A stretch of 64,000 bases of DNA from Gammaproteobacteria bacterium 50_400_T64 (GTDB lineage Bacteria; Pseudomonadota; Gammaproteobacteria; Pseudomonadales; Porticoccaceae): the NCBI GenBank assembly GCA_002162755.1, contig MAAS01000019.1:124001-188000 (forward strand), read 5' to 3'. Under the pieces are notes generated by a model. That model was not told the DNA's origin. It made no database searches and saw only the letters and a program-made list of their open reading frames with translations. The position numbers and the translations under genes were made by a program. Positions 1-11,427 of this stretch are shown here, piece by piece; position 1 is the stretch's first letter; every line of letters starts with the position of its first letter.

Positions 1-22
1 AATAAATCTACATCGTAATCGC

Positions 23-1453
23 TCACTCTGGCGTCTCCTGCTCTGTATGTTCAGTATTAAACCAGGCGAGTTTTTTGTGCAAACTCACCACATGACCAAT
101 AATTAATAAGGTTGGCGCTCGGACGTTAAGCCCTGCCACTTTATCGGCGAGATTAGCGAGATCACTAATCACCACACGCTGCTCAGGCGTGGTGCCTTTT
201 TCAACTAACGCTGCTGGCGTATCGCTGGGTAAACCATGCGTCACTAACTCAGCACAAATATCACCGAGGCTCACCAGGCTCATGTAAAAAACCAGGGTCT
301 GATTGGGCACCGCTAAACTCGGCCAGTTTAAATCAAGTTTATAGTCTTGCTTGTGGCCGGTAATAAATTGTACCGACTGGGAAAAGTCCCTATGGGTAAG
401 GGGTATTCCGGCATAACTGGCACAGCCTGAGGCGGCGGTAATACCCGGCACCACCTGAAAAGGCACGCCCTCTTCTGCCAACCGTTCAATCTCTTCACCA
501 CCGCGACCGAAGATAAAGGGGTCGCCACCCTTGAGACGCAATACACGCTTACCCTGTTTCGCCAGGTCGACCAGCAGGCTATTAATATTCTGCTGGCTAA
601 CGGCATGATCACCAGCACGTTTGCCGACATAAATACGCTCGGCATCGCGGCGCACCATGGCCAATACCTTAGGTGAGACCAAGCGGTCGTGTAAGACGAC
701 ATCGGCCTGCTGCATTAAACGCAGGGCGCGAAAGGTGAGCAAGTCAGGATCACCCGGCCCGGCACCCACCAAATAAACCTCGCCGCTGGATTGAGCCTCT
801 GAATCCGCATCAGCTACCATCACTTCAAGCTGAGCCAATAACTGCTGGTCAGCCAGCGCGTCATTACCGGCATAAACCGACTCAGCCACTTCGCCGTCGA
901 GCACTGTTTCCCAAAAGCGACGCCGCTGGTTTTCGCCCGCCAACATCGATTTAACTTTACTGCGATAACGTGCCGCCAGTTTCGCGAGCGCACCTAAATT
1001 ACCGGGTAAAAGGGATTCAATACGGCCCCGCAATAGGCGCGTCATTACCGGGCTAGTGCCGCTGGAGGTAATGGCGATTTGAATCGGTGAGCGGTCGACG
1101 ATGGCTGGAAAAATGACACTACACAGCGCGGGATTGTCGACCACATTGACGGGGATATTACGCTGTTGGGCTTCGGCAGAAATAGCGGCATTTAAAGGCT
1201 GATCGCTAGTCGCGGCAATCACCAGCACAACATTATCGAGATCACTCTTAGCGTACGCCCGCTCACACAAGGTCAGCAGCGTCGGGTATTCCATCGCCAT
1301 ATCGGCAATGCCCTGGCAAATAGCCGGCGCAATAACACTGATATGGGCACCCGCTTCACACAGGGTGCGCACCTTTCGAAGAGCGACATCACCACCCCCG
1401 ACAACTAAACAGGGCCGGGCGGCGATGCGATGAAATAGCGGTAAATAATCCAT
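23..1453 (-). CDS. cysG: Siroheme synthase CysG (fused dehydrogenase/ferrochelatase and uroporphyrinogen-III methyltransferase)
   Basis: Makes siroheme, the cofactor of sulfite and nitrite reductases, from uroporphyrinogen III in the cytoplasm. At 476 residues it has the full fused length. The N-terminal NAD-binding half shows [11 protein letters not shown] (residues 17-27), a DNP motif with the likely catalytic Asp near 107, and SGTSP near 131, where the family carries a phosphoserine. The C-terminal methyltransferase half begins near 225 with [15 protein letters not shown] and continues with a LHDRLVS stretch and [16 protein letters not shown]. The ATG at 1453 gives the standard N-terminus. 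It lies 13 nt downstream of serS on the same strand, so it is probably the last gene of a serS-cysG unit, an order also known in Pseudomonas. Function is secure from the motifs. Confidence 0.97.
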   Translation of the reverse strand: MDYLPLFHRIAARPCLVVGGGDVALRKVRTLCEAGAHISVIAPAICQGIADMAMEYPTLLTLCERAYAKSDLDNVVLVIAATSDQPLNAAISAEAQQRNIPVNVVDNPALCSVIFPAIVDRSPIQIAITSSGTSPVMTRLLRGRIESLLPGNLGALAKLAARYRSKVKSMLAGENQRRRFWETVLDGEVAESVYAGNDALADQQLLAQLEVMVADADSEAQSSGEVYLVGAGPGDPDLLTFRALRLMQQADVVLHDRLVSPKVLAMVRRDAERIYVGKRAGDHAVSQQNINSLLVDLAKQGKRVLRLKGGDPFIFGRGGEEIERLAEEGVPFQVVPGITAASGCASYAGIPLTHRDFSQSVQFITGHKQDYKLDLNWPSLAVPNQTLVFYMSLVSLGDICAELVTHGLPSDTPAALVEKGTTPEQRVVISDLANLADKVAGLNVRAPTLLIIGHVVSLHKKLAWFNTEHTEQETPE

Positions 1454-1466
1454 AGGTTAACGCCCC

Positions 1467-2759
<1,293 letters not shown>

Positions 2760-2765
2760 TTAAAC

Positions 2766-3137
2766 CTAAATAAGGCGTGTTAGCGCAAGCCCGGTAAGCG
2801 TGCCGCCGAGGCACAAAAACAAGGTAATCACGACATAAAACAGCGCCAGCGCAAGGTGGCCATTTTGCCACAAAGCCAGGGCGTCGAGGGAGAAAGTCGA
2901 GTAGGTGGTAAAGGCACCAAGAAAACCGATCATCAGCAGTTCGCGCCACTGCCCACTCAACAGTGATTTTTCAACAATAACCACGTACAACACGCCCATT
3001 ATTATTGAGCCGAGCACGTTCACCACCAGCGTCGACAAGGGGAAGCGACTGCCCTCTACGGGGAAGAGTATTGAACCCACGCCATAGCGGCCCATTGCTC
3101 CCAACGCGCCACCCAGGGCTACGGCTAACCATTGCAC
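2766..3137 (-). CDS. crcB: Fluoride exporter CrcB (Fluc family)
   Basis: Small inner-membrane fluoride channel that protects against cytoplasmic fluoride; members work as antiparallel dimers. 123 residues with four hydrophobic segments. Family signatures are visible: GGALGAMGRYG at residues 8-18, an Asn in the VVNVLGSIIMG helix, and GFLGAFTTYSTFS. The start is GTG at 3137-3135, which overlaps the rarA stop (TAG at 3139-3137) by one base, so translational coupling is likely. No fluoride riboswitch is expected or seen, since the gene sits inside an operon. Confidence 0.95.
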   Translation of the reverse strand: MQWLAVALGGALGAMGRYGVGSILFPVEGSRFPLSTLVVNVLGSIIMGVLYVVIVEKSLLSGQWRELLMIGFLGAFTTYSTFSLDALALWQNGHLALALFYVVITLFLCLGGTLTGLALTRLI

Positions 3138-4525
3138 TAAGCGCTCTCCTCATGACTTTTCTTGGCTGTCTTATTTTCAGCATAGCGTTGCTGTGGGCTA
3201 TTTTCATCCAGCGTGCGTAGATGCCGCAGCTTTTCAGCGATCTTCAGCTCCAGACCCCGTTCGACGGGGTAGTAATACTGCTTGTCCTTCAACGCTTCGG
3301 GAAAATAGTTTTCACCAGCGGCAAAGCCCTCTGGCTCATCGTGGGCATAGCGGTACTCAGCTCCGTAGTCCTGCTCTTTCATCAGTTTGGTCGGTGCATT
3401 GCGCAAATGCAGGGGCACCTCGTGACTGGGCATAGATCTAACATCTGCTACCACCGCATTAAAAGCCGTATACAGCGCATTACTTTTTGCCGCCGCTGCC
3501 ATATAGGCCAGGGCCTGAGCGATGGCCAGCTCGCCCTCGGGGCTGCCGAGACGCTCCTGCACCTCCCAGGCATCGAGGGCGATACGCAGAGCGCGGGGGT
3601 CGGCATTGCCGATATCTTCACTGGCCATGCGCACCACGCGGCGGGCAATGTACAGTGGATCACAGCCGCCATCGATCATTCGTGCATACCAGTACAGCGC
3701 ACCATCGGGCGATGAGCCGCGCACCGCTTTATGCAGGGCGGAAATCTGGTCGTAAAAATATTCCCCGCCTTTATCGAAGCGCCGCGTGTCGGTGGTGATC
3801 ACCTGTTCAACCTGGGCGCGCTCGATAGTTTTTGCCTCACCCTCAGCGGACACAGCAACAAAGTCACTGGCAATTTCGAGCAGATTGAGGGACTTGCGGG
3901 CATCGCCATCGGCGGCATTGACCAATAACTGCAGGGCGTCATCACTAATGCTTAATTGACCGGCAAAGCCACGCTCGGTGTCGAGCAGGGCCCGCTGAAT
4001 CACACCGGCAATTTGCTCATTATCCAGTGCCTGTAAAACATAAACTCGACAGCGGGAAAGAAGCGCATTATTTAATTCAAAGGAGGGATTTTCGGTGGTT
4101 GCACCGACTAGAACAATGGTGCCGTTTTCAACAAAGGGCAGAAAGGCATCCTGCTGGGATTTATTAAAGCGATGCACTTCATCGACAAATAAAATGGTAT
4201 TGCGCCCGTACTGTGCGCGCTCCATTTCGGCCTGCTGAATCGCTGCACGAATATCTTTCACCCCAGACAAGACCGCCGATATCGATTGAAAACTGGCGTC
4301 GGTGGTTTCGGCAATCAGTCGTGCCAGTGTGGTTTTACCCACCCCCGGCGGCCCCCAGAAAATCATTGAGTGCAACTTGCCACCAGCGATGGTATCGCGC
4401 AGGGGTTTGCCCGGTGCCAGCAAATGTTGCTGGCCAAAAAAGTCGTCAAGTTTGCGCGGTCGCATGCGCGCCGCTAGCGGTTGATAAGACTCTTCAACAG
4501 GGGATGAAAAAAGGGATTCAGTCAT
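3137..4525 (-). CDS. rarA: Replication-associated recombination protein A (RarA/MgsA), AAA+ ATPase
   Basis: Clamp-loader-like AAA+ ATPase acting at stalled replication forks. From the chosen ATG at 4525 the protein has 462 residues and begins MTESLFSSP. Upstream in-frame codons are open to 4573, but that extension lies inside lolA and does not look like the family. Walker A GPPGVGKT is at residues 58-65, Walker [11 protein letters not shown] near 112, sensor 1 [11 protein letters not shown] follows, and the C-terminal MgsA tetramerisation region includes [11 protein letters not shown]. Its start overlaps the lolA stop by 8 nt. The lolA-rarA order is a known gammaproteobacterial arrangement. 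Confidence 0.95.
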   Translation of the reverse strand: MTESLFSSPVEESYQPLAARMRPRKLDDFFGQQHLLAPGKPLRDTIAGGKLHSMIFWGPPGVGKTTLARLIAETTDASFQSISAVLSGVKDIRAAIQQAEMERAQYGRNTILFVDEVHRFNKSQQDAFLPFVENGTIVLVGATTENPSFELNNALLSRCRVYVLQALDNEQIAGVIQRALLDTERGFAGQLSISDDALQLLVNAADGDARKSLNLLEIASDFVAVSAEGEAKTIERAQVEQVITTDTRRFDKGGEYFYDQISALHKAVRGSSPDGALYWYARMIDGGCDPLYIARRVVRMASEDIGNADPRALRIALDAWEVQERLGSPEGELAIAQALAYMAAAAKSNALYTAFNAVVADVRSMPSHEVPLHLRNAPTKLMKEQDYGAEYRYAHDEPEGFAAGENYFPEALKDKQYYYPVERGLELKIAEKLRHLRTLDENSPQQRYAENKTAKKSHEESA

Positions 4526-5204
4526 CTTGCAAGATGTCGACACCAGGCGGCGGAATAAAACTGAACAGCGCATCTAGCGTCTCAGCATCCATCGCCACGT
4601 TGCGCTGTACATTACTGAGGATAATTTCTGTGCGCTGGGCGAGGGAGTCGACAATCACTATTTGCGTCGGTGTCTCGCCCTCGAAAACCAGACCGATTTG
4701 CTCGTAGAGGCCGGTCGATGCAATGGGTTTCAATACATAAGTGGCTGCGGTATCTGTGCGACTAACACTAACGGTATAACTTTGTTCGAGCTGATCTGCT
4801 CCGCCGCTAAACAACATCGCCGGTGTATCGGCAACGCTTTGCTGAAAGGGTCGAATAATCACCTGTTCAAGATCGGGGTCGTAGAGCCATAGGGTGCTGC
4901 CATCGCTAATCAGCCACTGCTCCATGGGTGGGGCGATAATCCAGCGCAATTTACCCGGTCGAGCCACCTGCATTTCGCCCTGACTATTTTGTATTTCATA
5001 GCCATCGGCAGCGAAAATACGCTGACGGAAATCCGCTCGCAAAGTGATGAGTGGCTGCAACAATGCTTTTAATTGTGCGGCAGCGACCTCTTCGGCAAAG
5101 ACTGCCGGTGGTAACAGGCAAGCCAGCATCAGGCAGAGTGAACAGGCAAGGCGACTTTGTTGTAAAGCAAAAAAACTTGGTCGTGACACAACAAACGTAC
5201 TCAT
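4518..5204 (-). CDS. lolA: Outer-membrane lipoprotein carrier protein LolA
   Basis: Periplasmic chaperone that carries lipoproteins from LolCDE to LolB in the outer membrane. From the ATG at 5204 it has 228 residues. A signal peptide runs through the hydrophobic SRLACSLCLMLACLLPPAVFA segment, cut before EEVAAAQLKALL. Mature-domain features match LolA: LRADFRQRIF, SQGEMQVARPGKLRWIIAPP, QWLISDGSTLWLYDPDLEQV. A longer frame opens at 5249 inside ftsK, but it would put a non-signal stretch before the signal peptide. The gene starts 4 nt after the ftsK stop and overlaps rarA, so ftsK-lolA-rarA is very likely one transcript. Confidence 0.95.
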   Translation of the reverse strand: MSTFVVSRPSFFALQQSRLACSLCLMLACLLPPAVFAEEVAAAQLKALLQPLITLRADFRQRIFAADGYEIQNSQGEMQVARPGKLRWIIAPPMEQWLISDGSTLWLYDPDLEQVIIRPFQQSVADTPAMLFSGGADQLEQSYTVSVSRTDTAATYVLKPIASTGLYEQIGLVFEGETPTQIVIVDSLAQRTEIILSNVQRNVAMDAETLDALFSFIPPPGVDILQDD

Positions 5205-5208
5205 CAAC

Positions 5209-7578
5209 TTAACCCCCACGCTCTGGCACCAGCACTTCGCGACTGCCATTAGTATTCATGCCACTAACAACGCCAGCAGCTTCCATTGCTTCAATCAAGC
5301 GAGCGGCACGGTTGTAGCCCACTCGCAATTTGCGCTGCACGGAGGAGATCGACGCCCGACGGCTGGTCAACACATAATCGACGGCTTCATCGTATAGGGG
5401 GTCCGCTTCAGCGTCGCCACTCCCTTCACCCTCCGTGCTATAGCCCGGCACAGGAATAGAGTTGGTGGTGGCCTCATCGGTAATCTGGTCGATATATTCT
5501 GGTTCACCCCGGGCCTTCCAGTCGGCAACCACTTTATGCACTTCGTGATCATCAACAAAGGCACCGTGTACACGCGTCGGCACGCTGGTGCCCGAGGGCA
5601 AATACAGCATGTCACCATGGCCGAGTAGTTGCTCCGCACCGCCCTGGTCAAGAATAGTGCGCGAATCAATTTTGGACGAAACCTGAAAGGCCATCCGCGT
5701 CGGCACATTAGCTTTAATCAGACCCGTAATCACATCAACCGAGGGGCGCTGGGTGGCAAGTATTAAATGAATGCCTGCCGCCCTCGCCTTCTGTGCGATG
5801 CGGGCAATCAACTGCTCGACCTTCTTGCCGACGATCATCATCATGTCGGCGAACTCGTCGATCACCACCACAACGTAGGGCAGTTTCTTCAACGCGGGCG
5901 CTTCCGTTTTCGGCTCAGTAAAAAGTGCCACGTTCTCATCAGGCTGCCATAAGGGGTCACTGATAGGCTCACCGGCTTTTTCAGCCTCTTCTACTTTACG
6001 GTTATAACCTGCCAGATTTCTCACCCCCAGTGCGGCCATCAATTTATAGCGCCGCTCCATTTCACCAACACACCAACGCAGGCCACTGGCCGCATCGTTC
6101 ATATCGGTAATCACCGGGGTCAGAAGGTGGGGAATACCGTCGTAAACAGACAGCTCAAGCATTTTCGGGTCGACCAATATCAATCGCACTTCTTCCGGGG
6201 TGGATTTAAACAGTAAACTCACCAACATGGCATTAATGCCCACCGACTTACCCGAGCCGGTGGTTCCCGCCACCAGCAAGTGAGGCATTTTGGCGAGATC
6301 GGCAATCACTGGTTCGCCAGAGATATCGTGCCCCAGGGCCATAGACAGCGGTGACTTTGCCTCATCGAAAACCCGCGATGACAGCACATCACCGAGCATT
6401 ACCATTTCACGGTGCTCATTGGGTATTTCAATACCGATCACCGATTTGCCGGGAATAACCTCAACGACGCGCACGCTGATCACTGCCAGAGAGCGCGCCA
6501 AATCTTTCGACAGGCCGCTAATACGACTGGCTTTAATACCCGCAGCAGGCTGTACTTCAAAACGGGTAATCACCGGGCCGGGCAACACTTCGACCACCTC
6601 GGCACCAATGCCAAAGTCGAGCAATTTTAATTCGAGCAAGCGGGACATTGCCTCAAGTGCTTCCCGAGAGAAACCCAGGTTATTACTCTCAGAGGCTTTA
6701 TCGAGAAGGTTTAACGGCGGTAGCAAACCACTGGGCACATCCTTAAACAATGGCACCTGCTTTTCAGCCTCGACACGCTTGCTCGGCGCGGGGGCAATAA
6801 GGGGCTTAGAAATAACCGGCTCTTTGCGCTTTTCCAGCTTTTGTTTTTTCTGCTGGAACACTTCCTCGCGAGACTTTGCTGCGGCCTCCGAATTGCGCTT
6901 ATCACGGCGCTTATCGTAAAACTCAACAATCATAGGCCGCAGTTTATTGTAGAGCAGCAGGCTTAAACGGCCACAATTATCAACCAGAGCCAGCCATGAC
7001 AGGTCGGTAAAGACGGTCACACCAAAGAGGAAAATGGCCAGTAATAACAAGGTACTGCCAAGATAGCTAAAGGCAGATGCCGCCGCCACGCCCACACTAC
7101 TACCCAATATACCGCCCACACCATGGGGCAGAGCCGACTCACCGCCGTGGTGAATCTCCATCAATGCCGTGGCCGAAATCATCACCAGTACCAGGCCGAT
7201 GAAACGCAAAATAAAGGTCACACCGTCAAAACCGGCGTCTTCAATTTTTCGCTGCTGAAAAACATTCCAGGCGCGAACGGCAAGTAACAGGGGGAAAAGA
7301 TAGGCAACATAACCACTGAGCGAAAAGAAGATGTCGGCGAGCCAGGCACCCGCGGGGCCAGCTGCGTTAGTGGTAATACCGCCGACTGCCCCGGTATAGG
7401 AAAAGCTGGCGTCATCTTTTGAATAAGAGCTGAAGGCAATCATCAAATAGGCACAGAGTACAATCCAGCCAATTAACGCACCTTCCTGCCTCAAAAGACG
7501 CTTACGAAAAGACATCTTCTCTTGCTCTTCCGTTTTCGTGCGGGAGCCAGTTTTACTTTTAGTGGACGCTTTACTCAA
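5209..7578 (-). CDS. ftsK: DNA translocase FtsK
   Basis: Septal DNA motor that clears the terminus and activates XerCD recombination at dif. 789 residues, a compact FtsK with a short linker. The N-terminal ~200 residues have four to five membrane segments. A charged K/E-rich linker follows (around 225-270), then the RecA-like motor with Walker [14 protein letters not shown] near 440 and Walker [14 protein letters not shown]. The C-terminal gamma winged helix, which reads KOPS sequences, is present ([20 protein letters not shown] to the end). The start ATG at 7578 begins [13 protein letters not shown]. It is the first gene of the minus-strand run. Confidence 0.97.
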   Translation of the reverse strand: MSKASTKSKTGSRTKTEEQEKMSFRKRLLRQEGALIGWIVLCAYLMIAFSSYSKDDASFSYTGAVGGITTNAAGPAGAWLADIFFSLSGYVAYLFPLLLAVRAWNVFQQRKIEDAGFDGVTFILRFIGLVLVMISATALMEIHHGGESALPHGVGGILGSSVGVAAASAFSYLGSTLLLLAIFLFGVTVFTDLSWLALVDNCGRLSLLLYNKLRPMIVEFYDKRRDKRNSEAAAKSREEVFQQKKQKLEKRKEPVISKPLIAPAPSKRVEAEKQVPLFKDVPSGLLPPLNLLDKASESNNLGFSREALEAMSRLLELKLLDFGIGAEVVEVLPGPVITRFEVQPAAGIKASRISGLSKDLARSLAVISVRVVEVIPGKSVIGIEIPNEHREMVMLGDVLSSRVFDEAKSPLSMALGHDISGEPVIADLAKMPHLLVAGTTGSGKSVGINAMLVSLLFKSTPEEVRLILVDPKMLELSVYDGIPHLLTPVITDMNDAASGLRWCVGEMERRYKLMAALGVRNLAGYNRKVEEAEKAGEPISDPLWQPDENVALFTEPKTEAPALKKLPYVVVVIDEFADMMMIVGKKVEQLIARIAQKARAAGIHLILATQRPSVDVITGLIKANVPTRMAFQVSSKIDSRTILDQGGAEQLLGHGDMLYLPSGTSVPTRVHGAFVDDHEVHKVVADWKARGEPEYIDQITDEATTNSIPVPGYSTEGEGSGDAEADPLYDEAVDYVLTSRRASISSVQRKLRVGYNRAARLIEAMEAAGVVSGMNTNGSREVLVPERGG

Positions 7579-8740
<1,162 letters not shown>

Positions 8741-8776
8741 AGCACTTGTTAAAAGAGAAAGGGGCAAACTGAAGCC

Positions 8777-9532
8777 GTGGAACTACCCCTGCTCGACCCA
8801 GCTCACCCACTGTTTCCCGACCCCGCCACTGCGTTAAGCGAGCCCGACGGCTTGCTTGCCGCCGGTGGTAACCTGTCTGTCGCGACCCTGCTCAGCGCGT
8901 ATCAACAGGGCATCTTCCCCTGGTACGAAGAGGGGCAACCCATCCTCTGGTGGAGCCCCAACCCTCGCGCCGTTATCGTCCCCGAGAAAATCCATATTTC
9001 AAAGAGCCTGGCCAAAACCTTGCGCCGGGGCGGCTACCGCGTCACCACTGACCAGGCCTTTGAGCGTGTTATCAACGCCTGTGCAGAACCCCGCCCCGAG
9101 CACCTGGAAAGACCCGGCGAAAGCCACACCTGGATTAGCCCCGAAATGATCGCCGCCTACATTCGCTTGTTCGAAGCAGGCCATGCCCACTCCGTTGAAT
9201 ACTGGCTAGACGATCAACTCTGCGGTGGGCTTTATGGCCTGGCGATGGGCAATGTATTTTGTGGTGAGTCGATGTTCAGTCGCGCCAGCAATGCCTCAAA
9301 AATTGCCTTTAGTCACCTTGCCAAAGGTCTCGAAAAAGCAGGCTTTGTACTGATTGATTGCCAGGTAGAAAACGATCACCTTAACTCCCTTGGCGCACAG
9401 GCAATGGCCCGCGAGGATTTTATCGCCATACTTAACGAAGCCGCCGACATTACAATAGACTGGCCTACCAAGCTGATTTCAACTAAGGTCAGCACTGAAG
9501 AAGATCCACACCTCTATAAAGCCAACAATTAA
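8777..9532 (+). CDS. aat: Leucyl/phenylalanyl-tRNA--protein transferase
   Basis: Adds Leu or Phe from aminoacyl-tRNA to proteins with N-terminal Lys or Arg, making N-degrons for ClpS-ClpAP. 251 residues. Family motifs: DGLLAAGGNLS near residue 25, QGIFPWYEEGQPILWWSPNPR, HSVEYWLDDQLCGGLYGLAMG, and FCGESMFSRASNASK. The start is GTG at 8777 (MELPLLDPAHPLFPDP), which gives the usual N-terminus. It lies 36 nt after trxB and upstream of bpt, whose product adds Leu to N-terminal Asp/Glu. clpA and clpS lie about 2-5 kb further on. Confidence 0.96.
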   Translation: MELPLLDPAHPLFPDPATALSEPDGLLAAGGNLSVATLLSAYQQGIFPWYEEGQPILWWSPNPRAVIVPEKIHISKSLAKTLRRGGYRVTTDQAFERVINACAEPRPEHLERPGESHTWISPEMIAAYIRLFEAGHAHSVEYWLDDQLCGGLYGLAMGNVFCGESMFSRASNASKIAFSHLAKGLEKAGFVLIDCQVENDHLNSLGAQAMAREDFIAILNEAADITIDWPTKLISTKVSTEEDPHLYKANN

Positions 9533-9594
9533 CAAGAACGCAACGGGATCACAAACACGCCGTTATTTGCAAACCACCCTCTATAAGGCGGAAG

Positions 9595-10314
9595 ATGAGC
9601 AGAGATATCACACCGGATTTGCACAAAATCCAGCTCTATTTGACCGAGGCCCACCCCTGTAGTTATCTCGACGATAAACAGGCCACCACTGCCTTTGTCG
9701 ACCCGAAACACCCGCTGGATACGGCAACTTACAGCCACCTTTCAACAATGGGCTTTCGCCGTAGCGGGCAATATATTTACGCGCCGCGTTGTGCGTCCTG
9801 CAAATCTTGTATTCCGGTGCGCGTCCCGATCAGCGGTTTTAAACCCACGCGCAGCCAGAAGCGCTGCCTGAAACGCAACGTTGATATCAGCGCTAATATC
9901 GAACCAAATATCGACCCCGATGAGCATTACGCGCTCTACCAAAAATATATCGATACCCGCCACAGTGATGGCGACATGTACCCCGCCACCATGACTCAGT
10001 ATCGCGACTTCATCGGCAAGCCCTGGGAATGTACCCGCTTTATTGAATTTCGACTCGATGAAAAGCTAATCGCCTGCGCCGTTAGTGACTGGCTCGATGA
10101 TGGCCTCTCAGCCATTTATACCTACTACGATCCCGACCTGTCAGAGCGCAGCCTGGGTACTCTCGCCATCCTTCGACAAATTGAAATGGCCCGGGAACAA
10201 GAGCTCGACTATCTCTATCTGGGCTACTGGATCAGAGATAGTGCAAAGATGACGTATAAGTCGAAGTTTCGCCCCAGCGAGCTATATATTGAGAACCGCT
10301 GGCTAAAAATTTAG
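9595..10314 (+). CDS. bpt: Aspartate/glutamate leucyltransferase Bpt (arginyl-transferase family)
   Basis: Transfers Leu from Leu-tRNA to N-terminal Asp or Glu, the second branch of the bacterial N-degron pathway. 239 residues. The N-terminal region carries HPCSYLDDKQATTAFVDP, then RRSGQYIYAPRCASCKSCIP with the clustered cysteines of the ATE family, then RSQKRCLKRN. The C-terminal acyltransferase fold includes SAIYTYYDPDLSERSLGTLA and YLYLGYWI. The ATG at 9595 follows a GGCGGAAG ribosome site. Older annotation calls this family arginyl-tRNA transferase (ate); in bacteria next to aat the leucyl donor is the characterised activity. Confidence 0.94.
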   Translation: MSRDITPDLHKIQLYLTEAHPCSYLDDKQATTAFVDPKHPLDTATYSHLSTMGFRRSGQYIYAPRCASCKSCIPVRVPISGFKPTRSQKRCLKRNVDISANIEPNIDPDEHYALYQKYIDTRHSDGDMYPATMTQYRDFIGKPWECTRFIEFRLDEKLIACAVSDWLDDGLSAIYTYYDPDLSERSLGTLAILRQIEMAREQELDYLYLGYWIRDSAKMTYKSKFRPSELYIENRWLKI

Positions 10315-10442
10315 CTTCAGCCCAGCCGCCATAAGCCAGTCGAGATACATCAAATCACGCCTTTTTAGCCCACACAAAGTCAAAAAACAGGCATCGACTA
10401 TGGTAAAATTTTTCGACTCTCATTGCTCTTAAGGAATACACG

Positions 10443-10955
10443 ATGCTCAGCGACGACCTCACAATAAAACTGAATTCGCAAATAAACAGCGAAGCCTCTT
10501 CAGTGGTTCTGTATATGCAAATGAGCGCCTGGTGTTCAAGTAAGGGGTATGACGGTTGCGCCGATTTCTTTCGCTTACAGGCAGATGAAGAAAAAATGCA
10601 TCTGGAAAGACTCTTTGATTACATGCTTGAAACGGGTGCCTTGCCTCAGCTTGGCCAAATCGATGCACCACAAACCACATGGAAGGACGTCAGAGAACTT
10701 TTTTCAGTCACCCTTGAGCATGAGCTTCAGATATCTCACGATATCAGCACTCTAGTAGAAGTCGCTCTTGCTGAAAAAGACTTTTCAACACACAATTTCC
10801 TCCAGTGGTATGTAGCCGAACAACATGAGGAAGAGCATAAGTTCAGAACGCTTCTCGACCGCATTGACCTGATTACAGCCGAGGGCCATGGCTTGTATAC
10901 AATTGACCGCGAAGTAAGCCGACTGACAACTGGCGGCAAGCCGTCCGTAAAGTAA
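10443..10955 (+). CDS. ftnA: Non-haem ferritin (FtnA type)
   Basis: 24-mer iron store that oxidises Fe(II) and holds the mineral core. 170 residues, close to E. coli FtnA along its whole length: LNSQINSEASSVVLYMQMSAW near the start, ADEEKMHLERLFDYML (E-E-x-x-H ferroxidase ligands), and LQWYVAEQHEEEHKFR (Q/E ligands). No haem-ligand Met of the bacterioferritin kind is evident. The ATG at 10443 has AAGGAA 8 nt upstream. The gene has its own spacer upstream and a terminator downstream, so it is probably monocistronic. I see no Fur box upstream. Its place between bpt and infA breaks the order known from Pseudomonas. Confidence 0.94.
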   Translation: MLSDDLTIKLNSQINSEASSVVLYMQMSAWCSSKGYDGCADFFRLQADEEKMHLERLFDYMLETGALPQLGQIDAPQTTWKDVRELFSVTLEHELQISHDISTLVEVALAEKDFSTHNFLQWYVAEQHEEEHKFRTLLDRIDLITAEGHGLYTIDREVSRLTTGGKPSVK

Positions 10956-10985
10956 TTACTGATTGAAAATTGTCGCACCCTCTGA

Positions 10986-11017
10986 GAGCCGCCTACACCA
11001 GGGCGGTTCTTTTTTTG
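10986..11017 (+). terminator. Intrinsic terminator after ftnA
   Basis: An 8-bp stem (GAGCCGCC 10986-10993 with GGCGGTTC 11002-11009, one G-T pair) and an 8-nt loop, followed by eight T residues at 11010-11017. It sits 30 nt after the ferritin stop. Confidence 0.9.
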
Positions 11018-11086
11018 CCCAGCGATTATTAATAGTGCATAATGCCGCCCCGATGTTTACAAGCAAAGTTGGAGTCAGGCAATAGC

Positions 11087-11305
11087 ATGGCGAAAGAAGA
11101 ACATATTGAAATGGACGGCGAGGTCATTGATACCCTGCCAAATACCACATTCCGCGTAAAGCTGGAGAACGGTCATGTCGTGACCGCACATATCTCTGGC
11201 AAGATGCGTAAAAACTATATTCGTATTTTGACCGGCGATCAGGTCAAAGTTGAGTTGACGCCCTACGATTTGAGCAAAGGCCGAATCACCTACCGGGCAC
11301 GCTAA
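11087..11305 (+). CDS. infA: Translation initiation factor IF-1
   Basis: Binds the 30S A site during initiation. 72 residues from the ATG at 11087 ([19 protein letters not shown]), exactly the family length. The open frame reaches back to 11042, but those 15 residues are not part of the family. The S1/OB fold is visible: [26 protein letters not shown] and [23 protein letters not shown] ribosome site lies at 11071-11074. Placement beside aat-bpt and clpA matches other gammaproteobacteria. Confidence 0.98.
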   Translation: MAKEEHIEMDGEVIDTLPNTTFRVKLENGHVVTAHISGKMRKNYIRILTGDQVKVELTPYDLSKGRITYRAR

Positions 11306-11316
11306 ACAATCGACAT

Positions 11317-11347
11317 AAAAAAACCGGGCAAATGACCCGGTTTTTTT
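11317..11347. terminator. Bidirectional terminator between infA and clpA
   Basis: A-run, CCGGG (11324-11328), 7-nt loop, CCCGG (11336-11340), then seven T residues. With the A/T tracts pairing, the stem reaches 12 bp. The symmetry allows it to end both infA (plus) and clpA (minus, stop at 11428). Confidence 0.93.
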
Positions 11348-11427
11348 ATGTTCGCATTTCTGTTTATCCAGCGATTTTTTCTTTCATCAGCACAGTTTTT
11401 AAGCCCTGTGAACAAAACCCGAAAGGC

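Noticed and set aside
3137-3300. Fluoride riboswitch before crcB
   Set aside because: The upstream sequence is rarA coding sequence and shows no fluoride-riboswitch core.
3221-3715. Plus-strand open frame opposite rarA (also 4213-4707)
   Set aside because: Lies wholly antisense to rarA/lolA, both clearly real; no family resemblance.
4526-4573. Longer start for RarA at 4573
   Set aside because: It would extend into lolA and add residues not seen in the family; the ATG at 4525 gives the usual N-terminus.
10315-10442. Fur box upstream of ftnA
   Set aside because: No match to the 19-bp Fur consensus could be found by eye.
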